Numbered from the stretch's first letter, positions 1 to 7,504 are shown. The stretch: DNA of 64,000 bases from Bog-756 sp035949055 (GCA_035949055.1 DASZIO010000051.1:1-64000), one strand, 5' to 3'. Numbers and translations: made by a program. Notes: generated from the letters alone by a model not told the origin.

Positions 1-707
1 CCGGCCAGAGCGCCTTCGGGCAACTGCTGATAGCCCCGCTCGGATCGGCGGGGACCTACGCCGAGTATGTGGCGGTCACCGAGGACGCCCCACTGGCCCT
101 GGTGCCGGACGGCCTGGACTTAGTGGTCGCCTCAGCGCTTCCGACGGCCGGGATGGCCGGGCTCTCTCTGGTGGAGCTGCTCGGGCCGCTCACAGGCAAG
201 ACCGCGTTGATCGTCGGGGCGGGGGGTGGTGTCGGCACCTTTGCCACGCAGTTCGCGGTGAACGCCGGCGCGCAGGTCATCGCGAACGTGCGCGATGCTG
301 CCGCAGATCGGATGCGCAGCTATGGCGCCGCCGAAACCGTCGACCACACCGCCATGACGCTGGCGGACACAGTTCGCAAGGCCCACCCTGACGGCATCGA
401 TGTTCTCTTGGACTTGGTCAGCGACAGGGATGGATTCGCCAATCTTTCGTCACTGGTCCGCTCGGGCGGCACGGCGGTCACGACGGGCTACGTCGCCGAT
501 ACGGACGCCCTCAAGTCCGCCGGCATCACCGGGGTCAACTTCGCGCTGCAGGCCTCAAGCGATCTCCTTGACCGCCTGGCTGATGCCCTCGTAACAGGGC
601 GCATCGCGGCTCCACCGATCACTCGGATATCGCTCGACGACGCGCCGGCGGTCTTGAGCGGAGCCAACGACCGGCCGGTCGAAGGGAAGACTGTCATCAC
701 CTTGTGA
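1..707 (+). CDS. Zinc-type (MDR) NADPH:quinone oxidoreductase, 5' truncated
   Basis: C-terminal 234 residues of a medium-chain dehydrogenase/reductase; the frame is open from base 3 and runs off the left edge, so the true start and most of the GroES-like domain are missing. The visible part begins with the last catalytic-domain strands and continues into a Rossmann fold with a GAGGGVG dinucleotide loop, as in NADPH:quinone reductases that lack catalytic zinc. These enzymes transfer hydride from NADPH to quinones or enones in the cytoplasm; the substrate here cannot be told. It stands apart from the next gene on this strand by about 280 bases. GTG at 69 is in frame but lies inside the fold, so it is not the start. 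Confidence 0.85.
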   Translation, partial: GQSAFGQLLIAPLGSAGTYAEYVAVTEDAPLALVPDGLDLVVASALPTAGMAGLSLVELLGPLTGKTALIVGAGGGVGTFATQFAVNAGAQVIANVRDAAADRMRSYGAAETVDHTAMTLADTVRKAHPDGIDVLLDLVSDRDGFANLSSLVRSGGTAVTTGYVADTDALKSAGITGVNFALQASSDLLDRLADALVTGRIAAPPITRISLDDAPAVLSGANDRPVEGKTVITL

Positions 708-794
708 CCCTGCGGAGGGACGTCCCCCCGTCTACCAAGGCAAGTAGGCGGAATTCGGTCCCAGGTGATTACCGTCTGAGCCGCGCTGATTCCG

Positions 795-827
795 GTGTCC
801 CAGTACGCCGGGACCGCGGCGGTTATC
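795..827 (+). repeat. Dispersed 33-bp repeat, copy A
   Basis: Copy of a short family with the layout GTGTCCCA-N3-CGCCGG-N10-GTTATC, seen in the same orientation at 5390, 6456 and 7041, with a 36-bp variant at 1884 and half copies at 2827 and 4283. This copy lies in the 277-base gene-free stretch 708-984, where I see no other feature. Confidence 0.5.
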
Positions 828-984
828 GACCGGGTCTGCTTGCCATCAGCTAGCTGACCTCGATCGGACCTAGGGGACGACACTCCGAAGGGGATCCCGG
901 GCGTTCTATTGGGCGTCGCCCCAAAGGGTTGCGGAGTGTGCTGGAGGAACGCTCTATGAGATGGTGACCCAATAGGCTCCGAGC

Positions 985-1161
985 ATGGGAAGGCACGTAA
1001 CAGTGGTGATTTACGTGCTTGCGCTTGTTGGCGTCGTGGTCGGTGTGGACATCCTGTTCTTCAAGCACCAAACTTGGCCGCGCCTGATCGTAAACATCGG
1101 CATTGTCCTGGTGTTCGCCGCCTTCTACCTGCGGTTTCAGCACACACTGGGGGGCAAGTAA
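985..1161 (+). CDS. Small two-helix membrane protein, conserved hypothetical
   Basis: A 58-residue protein with start ATG 985 and stop TAA 1159-1161. It has two hydrophobic segments, residues about 5-26 (VVIYVLALVGVVVGVDILFF) and about 34-50, separated by a short basic loop with KHQTWPR. The pattern VDxLFFKHQ-x-WPRLIVNIGIVLVF-AFYLRF is one I recognise from small uncharacterised actinobacterial membrane proteins, which argues for a real gene despite its size. No strong ribosome site precedes it, so translation may be weak or the mRNA nearly leaderless. Function unknown. Confidence 0.65.
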   Translation: MGRHVTVVIYVLALVGVVVGVDILFFKHQTWPRLIVNIGIVLVFAAFYLRFQHTLGGK

Positions 1162-1229
1162 TCGCCTCTGGGGCGTCCCGCCGGACTCATCGATCGGCGA
1201 GGCCGGGCAAACGACTCGCTTGGTAGACG

Positions 1230-1754
1230 TTAGAACCTGAAGCGAGTCAGCCCGCCCGGCTCGGTGCCCAGTACCACGGTCACCGAACGTGACTTGATGC
1301 GAAATACGCTCCACGGCGGTGGTCCCTGCGACGGCGCGTTGAACGGGGCGGTGATACCGGCCCCGGTCTCATCCAGTTCGGCGGGCCACCCCTGGTCTGC
1401 CCAGGCCTTGGCAAGGCGCGTCAGTGTGGCCGGATCAGTTTCCCGCTCTGCCTCACCCTCGGTGACGACATCTGCATCGCGAATCGACACCGCAATCGAG
1501 CAGCGGGGGTCGCGGGCGACATTGTGGCCCTTCCGGGTACCTGATCCGGTCTGGAACCAGAAGCTTCCGTCCATCCAGAGCGCACCGACCGCAGTCACGT
1601 GCGGGCTCCCGTCCTCGTTCACCGTCGAGAGCCACGTCGTGCGAGCGTTGTGGGCGTCGGGAGCCGGTGGCGATCCGGCATCGAGCTTTTCGACGACGTT
1701 CGCCCAGTTCACTGGGGGCAGCCCGTCCGTCGCACCCAAGTTGATGATGTCCAT
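1230..1754 (-). CDS. PNPOx-fold flavin/F420-binding oxidoreductase
   Basis: A 174-residue single-domain protein of the pyridoxamine 5'-phosphate oxidase-like split-barrel family. Recognisable parts are the N-terminal strand with TTWLSTVNEDGSPHV, then GALWMDGSFWFQTG, the K-G-HNVARDPR segment that usually touches the cofactor phosphate, and the PWSVFRI C-terminal strand. Actinobacterial members bind FMN or F420 and reduce small substrates or act on heme; the substrate is unknown. ATG 1754 is chosen because GAAGGGA lies 8 bases upstream and the family begins near here; the longer open frame upstream is not conserved in character. Stands alone. Confidence 0.8.
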   Translation of the reverse strand: MDIINLGATDGLPPVNWANVVEKLDAGSPPAPDAHNARTTWLSTVNEDGSPHVTAVGALWMDGSFWFQTGSGTRKGHNVARDPRCSIAVSIRDADVVTEGEAERETDPATLTRLAKAWADQGWPAELDETGAGITAPFNAPSQGPPPWSVFRIKSRSVTVVLGTEPGGLTRFRF

Positions 1755-1883
1755 TGCGTCTTCCCTTCTGGTAGTCCGGCGACACTGCTCAGAGGCGCGT
1801 CTTTCTATTTGACGTTTACCGGTCAGCAAAGTCATCGCGTATCAGAAATGTGGAAGTCCTCCGGCCTGGCAAGTCTGCCAGGC

Positions 1884-1919
1884 GTGTCCCCGAACGTTGC
1901 CAGGTAGGCGGCGGTTATT
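1884..1919 (+). repeat. Dispersed repeat, copy B (36-bp variant)
   Basis: Begins GTGTCCCCGAACG and ends GGCGGTTATTGACC, three bases longer than the other copies. It sits in the 248-base gene-free stretch between the PNPOx start (1754) and the 3' end of the broken lipoprotein gene (2003). Confidence 0.4.
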
Positions 1920-2002
1920 GACCGTCCCCCAGATCACATTGGTGACGCTCCGCACGGGAGCGATCGGGATGGTGTGCGGTCGGCACTATTCGCCGAATCC
2001 GG

Positions 2003-2795
2003 TCACGACGGCATGTGGGCAAGCGCCGTGGTGACATTCGTCGCCATTTCTGAGGCGGTGGAAGTGGCGGAGTGCATGATCCCGATGGCTGCGTCGATCT
2101 GTAGCCATTTGCTCCGCTTGTCCACATCATGTTTATTGCGTAAGGACCTCTGGCCGCCAGTACAGTGGCGGCAACAGGTCCCTTGGAGCACCCACCGAAT
2201 GGCCCACCGTACGCGATGAGGTTGGGCGCGGATCCTGGAATCACCTGCGTGGATTTGCCGTTGCTGTTTACATTGCTGCATTGCGGCTCCTGCCACAGCG
2301 CTTGGATGCGGGCAACCGTCTCGGCCGCCAGCCGCGTCGACCCAACGTCGCCGATCGTCTCGTTGATCCACTGGGTATAGAGCGTCCCCTGAGGGTACGC
2401 CGGTGGGCCGGTGTTTAGGGAAAAGGCGACGTAGACGACGGGCGTGGTGCTGAGGACAGACGCCACGAACTGATGTAGGGAGGGTGTAGTCATCTTGGGG
2501 CCGCCGCTCATGTAGCCAGACGGTACGTCGGCGGAGGTCAAGAGAAGGGGCATGTGGTTGAGCGACGGTCTGAGATTCGGATTCGTGATGATTTGTCCGC
2601 ACGTTTCCATGGTGAAAGGCGGCACAGAGATTTCTGGAGCAGCTGTGCTGGGAGCTGGTGCGGTGGTGGGAGCCACGGACGAAAAAGTGGTACTCGGCCG
2701 AACTGGCGAAGAAGTGCGTGTTGGGTTCGTACAGGCGTTCGCTCCAAGGGTGCCAACCAGAGCACAAGCCCGGCAAGTGCGATCCGAGGCTGCAT
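2003..2795 (-). pseudogene. Lipoprotein of unknown function, broken by two frameshifts
   Basis: Read across two frameshifts this is one protein of about 264 residues. The start ATG 2795 gives MQPRIALAGLVL; at about 2757-2765 one base appears missing, after which the next frame continues ALVGTLGANAC and then a Thr/Pro/Ser-rich linker. This forms a signal peptide with a lipobox-like Cys. The main frame then runs through an exported domain with several Cys to about 2104, where a second missing base moves the reading to the frame ending TALAHMPS at 2003-2005. Only the joined frames make sense, since each single frame degenerates into Arg/Pro-rich text at the shift points. It may be a true pseudogene or two sequencing deletions. 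I do not recognise the family. Confidence 0.6.
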
Positions 2796-2826
2796 GCCTT
2801 GGTTCTAGCCGACGATCCCTGACCTG

Positions 2827-2843
2827 GTGTCCCTAATCGCCGG
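2827..2843 (+). repeat. Dispersed repeat, half copy C
   Basis: GTGTCCCTAATCGCCGG matches the first 17 positions of the repeat family; the GTTATC end is absent. It lies just upstream of the lipoprotein start, in the gap 2796-3067, where I see no gene. Confidence 0.3.
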
Positions 2844-3067
2844 ATATGCCCCTGCCCCGGGCCGGCGCCTTGGGGATGGGCTCGGGGGCCCGGTGGGCAA
2901 TCGGTATCCGGCATTTCCAAGTGGGTGGAGCAGGTCAGCGCCAGATAAAGTGCCGGTCCCAACGGCCGGCTGGGTGGGACCAGGGGTGTCGGTGTGAGGA
3001 CCTATGTGTCCGGTTGCTCACAGCACAACTATGCCCGAGCCAATGCCCACGTGTCGCGGCCCGGCCA

Positions 3068-4198
3068 TTAACCTTGGCCTGCGAGCGCGGTGTCCCACGT
3101 GTTGTGCCAGTGGCCGATGAGCGGCTCCCCAGCCCCTCCCACGAGTGAGCGAGCTCCTCCCTTGTATCCACGTTGGCAGGCCTCGGTCGCCGGGTAGTCC
3201 TCACGGTCGAGGATGCTGAGATTTACTTCCATCGCCTCCTCGCAGCTCGCGCGGGCTCCGGCGTCCATGTCGCCAGGCCGGCCTTCGATCATATGAACGA
3301 CGCTCTCGCCGGGGTAGGGGCCGGGAGAGATCCGATGCATCGATCCTCCCTGCATATGGTCGATCAGGACGGTGGACGGGAAGATGCAGGTGACCATGAT
3401 GGTGTCGAGCCGTTCGGGCCAGTCAGCCTCGGGCACATCGGCAATGGCTTCCAGACCCTTAAACGGTACGCACATCCGACTGTGGGGGCCGAAGGTGTCT
3501 ACGGTGCAGTGATCAGATAGGAACGGGAGGAGGCTGTCGCGATGGAGGGATGGGACGTGATAGGCCTCGTTGTTCAGGTCGACCATCAACTTCCAGTTCG
3601 CCTGCTTGCGCAACAACCGTTCGGACCCGCTGCGGTAACGGTCGTAGCCCAGCCACGTGTACTCGTCGCCTAGCGGATCGAGGAACCCGCTGACCTCGAC
3701 GTCGGGCTGGAGTCCCACCACGACCAGCCCGGCCTGCATCGCAACGGGAAGCGGTGACAACCCGAGCGTGTCTGTATCGAGTTCCGGAAATCGATCGCGA
3801 TTGGGGATTCCGACCAGTTCGCCCCGCAGGTCGTAGTTCCAGGCGTGATACGGACAGGTGAGACGGCGGCTGTTGTCGACACCGTCGCAAAGGGTCATTC
3901 CGCGATGGGAGCAGGCGTTAAGGAAGGCGCGAAGTTGGCCGTCCTGATGGCGGGTGACCATCACCGGCACACCGGCAACCTCGCGGGCCACGACGTCACC
4001 CGGTTCCGCCACGTCGCCGGCCCAGGCGATCACCTGCGGTGTGCGGCGGAACAGCACTTCCCGCTCACGGTCGAATCGGTCGGGATCGATGAAAACCGAT
4101 CCATCTCCGACGAAAGTAGAGCCCCGCTGGTCGGTGATATCGGCGGCGATGTTGGCGATCATGCGACGTCCGATATCGATCATCTGCTTCGATGCCAC
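3068..4198 (-). CDS. Rieske aromatic ring-hydroxylating oxygenase, alpha subunit
   Basis: A 376-residue oxygenase with an N-terminal Rieske [2Fe-2S] domain, ligands CSH at about residue 95 and CPYH about 20 residues later, and a C-terminal catalytic domain carrying NNEAYHVPSLH, which supplies His ligands of the mononuclear iron. Family members dihydroxylate or demethylate aromatic, sterol or quaternary-amine substrates using electrons from a reductase; no reductase or beta subunit is nearby. GTG 4198 is preceded by GAAAGGA, which supports it over the ATG five codons later. It is the last gene of a likely three-gene unit with the MarR regulator and the small monooxygenase. Substrate not predictable from sequence alone. 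Confidence 0.88.
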   Translation of the reverse strand: MASKQMIDIGRRMIANIAADITDQRGSTFVGDGSVFIDPDRFDREREVLFRRTPQVIAWAGDVAEPGDVVAREVAGVPVMVTRHQDGQLRAFLNACSHRGMTLCDGVDNSRRLTCPYHAWNYDLRGELVGIPNRDRFPELDTDTLGLSPLPVAMQAGLVVVGLQPDVEVSGFLDPLGDEYTWLGYDRYRSGSERLLRKQANWKLMVDLNNEAYHVPSLHRDSLLPFLSDHCTVDTFGPHSRMCVPFKGLEAIADVPEADWPERLDTIMVTCIFPSTVLIDHMQGGSMHRISPGPYPGESVVHMIEGRPGDMDAGARASCEEAMEVNLSILDREDYPATEACQRGYKGGARSLVGGAGEPLIGHWHNTWDTALAGQG

Positions 4199-4282
4199 GG
4201 TCGGTGTCCTTTCGGAAAATCCCGGGGTTCGCTGTCACTGCCGGCTACGGACCAACTTGTCCGGACCGAGCACCAGTGTCCC

Positions 4283-4299
4283 ATGTCCCAGATCGCCGG
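4283..4299 (+). repeat. Dispersed repeat, half copy G
   Basis: TGTCCCAGATCGCCGG at 4284-4299 is identical over 16 bases to 7042-7057. It lies in the 129-base gap between the MarR gene and the Rieske oxygenase gene; the 3' half of the element is not recognisable. Confidence 0.4.
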
Positions 4300-4327
4300 G
4301 AAGGTGGCGTGGTGCTCAGTGGTCCTT

Positions 4328-4951
4328 TCATGATCGCTTCAGGTTGCGGGGCGTCCGACGAGGGGCCGGGGGTACCAAATCGTCTGGGGCGGCAGCGATC
4401 GCATCGCGGATACGAGCCAGGGTGCGTAGGAAGTCGTAGAGTTCGGTGTCGTCGATTCCTGCCGTCACCACGGTCGTGGTCTGGACGACCTCCGGAAGGA
4501 GCCGATTGAGCACGGCTTGGGCTTCCGGTGTCACATCGACGAGGACGCGGCGGCGGTCGTCGGGGTCCGCGAGCCGTGTGATGTACCCGTTGCGCTCCAA
4601 TGTGTCGAGCACGCTGGTCATGGTTCCGCTCGTGATGTGCATGTGGGCGCCGACTGCGCCGGCGGTCATGGGAACTCCGTTTCCCTCGATGACGGCCAGG
4701 GCGTTGAGCGCTGCGTGCGACAGGCCGTGACGACGTGCCACCGACGCGATCAACGCCTCGGCGTGGCCTCCGACCACTTCGAGGTTCCGGATCACCTGGG
4801 CAGACAGCCAGGACGCACCGGGAAACTCCTTCTCGAATGCCGCGACCTCGGGTGGCGGTGCCGAGGCAGCGCCCTTCCGGGCGCCACCTCGGCTCTTTGG
4901 TGGAGACTGGCTCAGTTCAGGCCCCCACCGCGATCTCGATCCGGGGTGCAC
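4328..4951 (-). CDS. MarR-family transcriptional regulator
   Basis: Winged-helix regulator; the core covers about 150 residues. It has the recognition region HMHITSGTMTSVLDTLERNG followed by the wing ADPDDRRRVLVDVTPEA, the classic MarR DxRxxxV signature. Such proteins are dimeric repressors of degradation or efflux genes and release DNA on binding phenolic ligands. The start is uncertain. GTG 4951 overlaps the upstream gene by 35 bases, while CTG 4915, two bases after that gene's stop and preceded by a G-rich stretch, would give a more compact N-terminus. The likely target is the palindrome at 5238-5249 in front of its own operon. Confidence 0.82.
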   Translation of the reverse strand: MHPGSRSRWGPELSQSPPKSRGGARKGAASAPPPEVAAFEKEFPGASWLSAQVIRNLEVVGGHAEALIASVARRHGLSHAALNALAVIEGNGVPMTAGAVGAHMHITSGTMTSVLDTLERNGYITRLADPDDRRRVLVDVTPEAQAVLNRLLPEVVQTTTVVTAGIDDTELYDFLRTLARIRDAIAAAPDDLVPPAPRRTPRNLKRS

Positions 4952-5192
4952 CCTTGACCCCGGATCGACCCATGGCCTCACGCAGCTCGTTGCTGCCGGC
5001 GAAGGCTTGGGCCTGCTCCAAGGTTGGGAACCGGTGCAGGACGTACACATCCTCCTTGTCGGCCGGGTCGACTAGCACCTCGGCTGCGGTGCAGCCGTGC
5101 TCCTTGCGCAGCCCGTCCACGCTCTCGTACGCCGAGCGCCATGCCGCGTAGTCCTCGACCTCATGTCGAACCAGCAATGTTGCTTGTGCCAT
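4917..5192 (-). CDS. Small ABM/EthD-like dimeric alpha-beta-barrel protein
   Basis: A 91-residue protein. LLVRHEVEDYAAWRSAYES, then VYVLHRFPTLEQAQAFAGSNELREAM, is the usual layout of antibiotic-biosynthesis-monooxygenase-like ferredoxin folds, which act as small cofactor-free oxygenases or ligand-binding dimers. ATG 5192 is chosen because AGAGGTGG lies about 7 bases upstream. First gene of the unit with MarR and the Rieske oxygenase, directly behind the promoter/operator at 5238-5274. It probably acts in the same aromatic or phenolic pathway; exact reaction unknown. Confidence 0.75.
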   Translation of the reverse strand: MAQATLLVRHEVEDYAAWRSAYESVDGLRKEHGCTAAEVLVDPADKEDVYVLHRFPTLEQAQAFAGSNELREAMGRSGVKGAPRIEIAVGA

Positions 5193-5237
5193 GTGTCCAC
5201 CTCTCACTCGTTGGCCCATTATCTTGAGGACCAGTTT

Positions 5238-5274
5238 CTTGATATCAAGGTAACACGGGCCACAGACATGTCAA
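5238..5274 (-). promoter_or_regulatory. Promoter with overlapping MarR-type operator
   Basis: On the minus strand TTGACA (5274-5269) is followed after 16 bases by TACCTT (5252-5247). The perfect palindrome CTTGATATCAAG (5238-5249) overlaps the -10 and the probable start point. The gene for the small monooxygenase starts 46 bases further on, and the third member downstream is the Rieske gene. A palindrome over the -10 is the usual arrangement for MarR autorepression. Confidence 0.65.
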
Positions 5275-5389
5275 GGGACAGATTCGGGACCCGTTGCACG
5301 CACGGCCTACTCATCCAATAAGCGGGCGCGCTGGAGACATCCTTCCGGAGCACCACCTCTCGAAACCGCTCCTCAGCGAGATGTGCCGA

Positions 5390-5422
5390 CTGCCCCCGTA
5401 CGCCGGGTCGGCGACGGTTATC
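5390..5422 (+). repeat. Dispersed 33-bp repeat, copy D
   Basis: CTGCCCCC-GTA-CGCCGG-N10-GTTATC, the same spacing as copies A, E and F; GTTATCGACC follows as in copy A. It lies between the MarR operon promoter and the 3' end of the methyltransferase gene. Confidence 0.5.
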
Positions 5423-5506
5423 GACCCTGGCTGGACGCATATCGGGGATGGTGCATTGCCGCGCTCGAGTCACACAAACGGACGCGGCAATCTGTCCGGA
5501 AGGCTG

Positions 5507-6229
5507 CTAAAGGATTCGACGTGCACCCAACAGCATCAACCGCGGGATGGTAGGTGCACCCAAGAATCTCGCTGTCTCATTGAGAACTTCCGAAGGCGGT
5601 GACGGCTCCACCATGTCCTTTACGAGCAATCCGACTTCACCCATAGCATGGACATATCTGCTCAATGATCTATGAGCGAACTCAAGGCTGACTCCGGGGG
5701 CAACCTCGTCGATCGCAACGTTGTCCGGCAGATAAGGTCCGATTTTCCAAAACTGATCTCCTGAGTTCAGGTCCTCCACCCATCCGCTACCGGGCGATTG
5801 GAGAAGCGGGTGAACTAGGAGCAGTAGGAACCGCCCGCCCGGTGCCAGCACCCGTGCGATTTCATGGATTGCCGGTTCGAACGGGTCTATGTGTTCCAGC
5901 GCAAGGCATACCACCGCGGCGTCGAAAGCGCCTTCGACGCATGGTAGATACTCCGCCCGTGCTCGTATGTAGAGAGCCGAGCCGCCTCGTTGGTGAGCCG
6001 TGCGAATCTGCGACGCCGTTGGGTCTAGGCCAACCACGTCTGCCCCTAGTCCAGCGATCCTACGACTGACTTGTCCCTCACCGCAGCCCACATCCAAGAC
6101 TCGCGTCGCCCCGTGCAAGTGGTGCTCGACGAGGGGAAGTATTTGCTCCTCATACTCGCCGTCGACTCCGTCGGTAAAGGCCCGTTGCCACCAGGCTGCG
6201 TGGGTCTCCCAGAGAGTGTCGCCAACCAT
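5507..6229 (-). CDS. Class I SAM-dependent methyltransferase
   Basis: A 240-residue methyltransferase of the Methyltransf_11/25 type. Motif I VLDVGCGEGQ lies near residue 43, the acidic end of strand 2 is VVGLDPT, motif III is AEYLPCVEGAFDAAVVC with LEHIDPF after it, and the strand-5 region is VLAPGGRFLLLLVHP. It transfers a methyl group from SAM to an unknown small molecule in the cytoplasm. ATG 6229 is preferred because the fold starts just after it; the longer open frame reaches into repeat-bearing intergenic DNA. Codon use is less GC-biased than in the core genes of the window, which hints at transfer. Confidence 0.8.
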   Translation of the reverse strand: MVGDTLWETHAAWWQRAFTDGVDGEYEEQILPLVEHHLHGATRVLDVGCGEGQVSRRIAGLGADVVGLDPTASQIRTAHQRGGSALYIRARAEYLPCVEGAFDAAVVCLALEHIDPFEPAIHEIARVLAPGGRFLLLLVHPLLQSPGSGWVEDLNSGDQFWKIGPYLPDNVAIDEVAPGVSLEFAHRSLSRYVHAMGEVGLLVKDMVEPSPPSEVLNETARFLGAPTIPRLMLLGARRIL

Positions 6230-6406
6230 ATCGGCGAGATTACCTTGGTGGTTTTGGAATGAGGGCAAGCCGGTGTCGCCCTCCTCGGCTCTATAGCCGA
6301 CGTCGGGCCCCGACTGGATGCGTCCAGCGATGGCGGAGCCCCTCCCGGCGCGAAGAGGAATCGTCGGTCCTCGAGTAGCCACGGGTAAGGCGGCTAGCTG
6401 GGAGAC

Positions 6407-6429
6407 GTATCGGCCGATCTGGCCGATAC
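6407..6429. promoter_or_regulatory. Perfect inverted repeat, candidate operator
   Basis: GTATCGGCC (6407-6415), spacer GATCT, GGCCGATAC (6421-6429): arms of 9 bases with no mismatch. It lies in the 384-base gene-free stretch 6230-6613, about 180 bases upstream of the methyltransferase start. No regulator gene is adjacent. Apart from this and repeat copy E, I see nothing else in the stretch. Confidence 0.4.
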
Positions 6430-6455
6430 CAGGATGGCCGCGTCACTGGCGCCTG

Positions 6456-6488
6456 GTGTCTCATAAGGCCGGCTGTGGGTGCGTTATC
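6456..6488 (+). repeat. Dispersed 33-bp repeat, copy E
   Basis: Shares the last 14 bases, GTGGGTGCGTTATC, exactly with copy F and has the same CGG-centred middle and 33-bp length. It lies between the methyltransferase and the small hypothetical gene. Confidence 0.55.
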
Positions 6489-6613
6489 AAGGAGTAAAAG
6501 TGGTTGCTGATTGCTAACTGCCACTGACCGGCACTATGCCACCTTCTGGCTTACCGCTTCGAGTGCTCGCAACGATCCCGCCCAGTGGTCCGCCGTCGCC
6601 AAGTTACCTGGGA

Positions 6614-6883
6614 CTAGCCGCTCCCATCGGTTATCAATGTCCGCACTAGCGCCACAAGGTTATCGAGTTGGTACGCCACAGCGACCACCTGTTGCGCAAT
6701 TTCTCTAGCTAACAGGGCTTCCGCATTGACGATTTTAGCGACCGTCTCCCCATCTTCACCTTCGCCTAACCAACTGAGAGTTTGCTCCGAACGATCGATG
6801 GCTTCCCTGATCTGACGGTGCACATCACGAGCAATCGGGTGCGACTCTCCGTCACCGACTATGGGCACGTCCAATTGAGCCAT
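6614..6883 (-). CDS. Hypothetical small helical protein
   Basis: An 89-residue protein that I do not recognise. After a short N-terminus (AQLDVPIVGDGESHPIARDV) it is almost entirely helical, with two long amphipathic stretches, HRQIREAIDRSEQTLSWL and VAKIVNAEALLAREIAQQVV then VAYQLDNLVALVRTL. It has no Cys and no membrane segment. ATG 6883 has GGGAAG about 6 bases upstream, which supports a translated gene. Base composition is lower in GC than neighbouring core genes. Alone between repeat copies E and F. Confidence 0.6.
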   Translation of the reverse strand: MAQLDVPIVGDGESHPIARDVHRQIREAIDRSEQTLSWLGEGEDGETVAKIVNAEALLAREIAQQVVAVAYQLDNLVALVRTLITDGSG

Positions 6884-7040
6884 GTTGACTTCCCTATAAA
6901 GCAATTCAATGTCTCAATTATCCCATGCTGGTGATCTCTTGGGCTAGGACCAATTGAGAGGCGTTTGCAACCTTGAATCGCAGCGCTGTCCACGGCTACA
7001 CAGGGTCAACGGGCGTCCTGGGACGCAATCTGAGGGTCGG

Positions 7041-7073
7041 GTGTCCCAGATCGCCGGTCGTGGGTGCGTTATC
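7041..7073 (+). repeat. Dispersed 33-bp repeat, copy F
   Basis: GTGTCCCA-GAT-CGCCGG-N10-GTTATC, the cleanest copy of the family. It ends 17 bases before the recognisable part of the broken TrpB-like gene, so it may mark the edge of an insertion or deletion. Confidence 0.55.
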
Positions 7074-7090
7074 TGACTGTCTCGAACAGC

Positions 7091-7353
7091 TCGATCATCA
7101 GCAACCTCGTGAAGAACGGACGCATGTGGGCGGCCGCGTACCCCCAGGGGATGCGGCTGTGGAATTCGCTCGCACCGAGGGCACCATCCCGGCTCCCGAG
7201 ACGGCTCACGCCATCCGCGCCGTGATCGACGAGGCGTTGGCGGCGAGGGAGACGGGACGCGAGAAGACACTCCTCTTTTCCTATTCCGGCCACGGCCTCC
7301 TCGACCTGGGTGCCTACGACGGCTATCTGAACCGGCGGCTGATCGAAGCCTGA
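7091..7353 (+). pseudogene. Tryptophan synthase beta-like (TrpB2-type) C-terminal remnant, frameshifted
   Basis: The last 60 or so residues, AAVEFARTEGTIPAPETAHAI then EKTLLFSYSGHGLLDLGAYDGYL, match the C-terminus of TrpB-like PLP enzymes of the TrpB2 class, where SGHG and D-x-x-AYD are conserved. Just upstream, in another frame from base 7091, SIISNLVKNGRMWAAAYPQ matches the preceding part of the same family, so a frameshift lies near 7140. The remaining 85 percent of a roughly 430-residue protein, including the PLP lysine, is absent. Non-functional relic. Confidence 0.7.
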
Positions 7354-7504
7354 GGCGTCGGCGTAAGGACGGGACCGCTCCACTCGCCCCGTCTCGCTCC
7401 TCGCACGGGTTCGGAGACACCCCTAGGCGGAATCCGTCTATCGGGGTCTGAATCAGGGTTCACCCCGATTCCCACCGCCGGGGGCGCCGTGCAAGGATCA
7501 CGAG

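Noticed and set aside
3090..3110. Further copy of the 33-bp repeat suggested by GTGTCCCACG
   Set aside because: Only the first eight bases match and it lies in the coding end of the Rieske gene.
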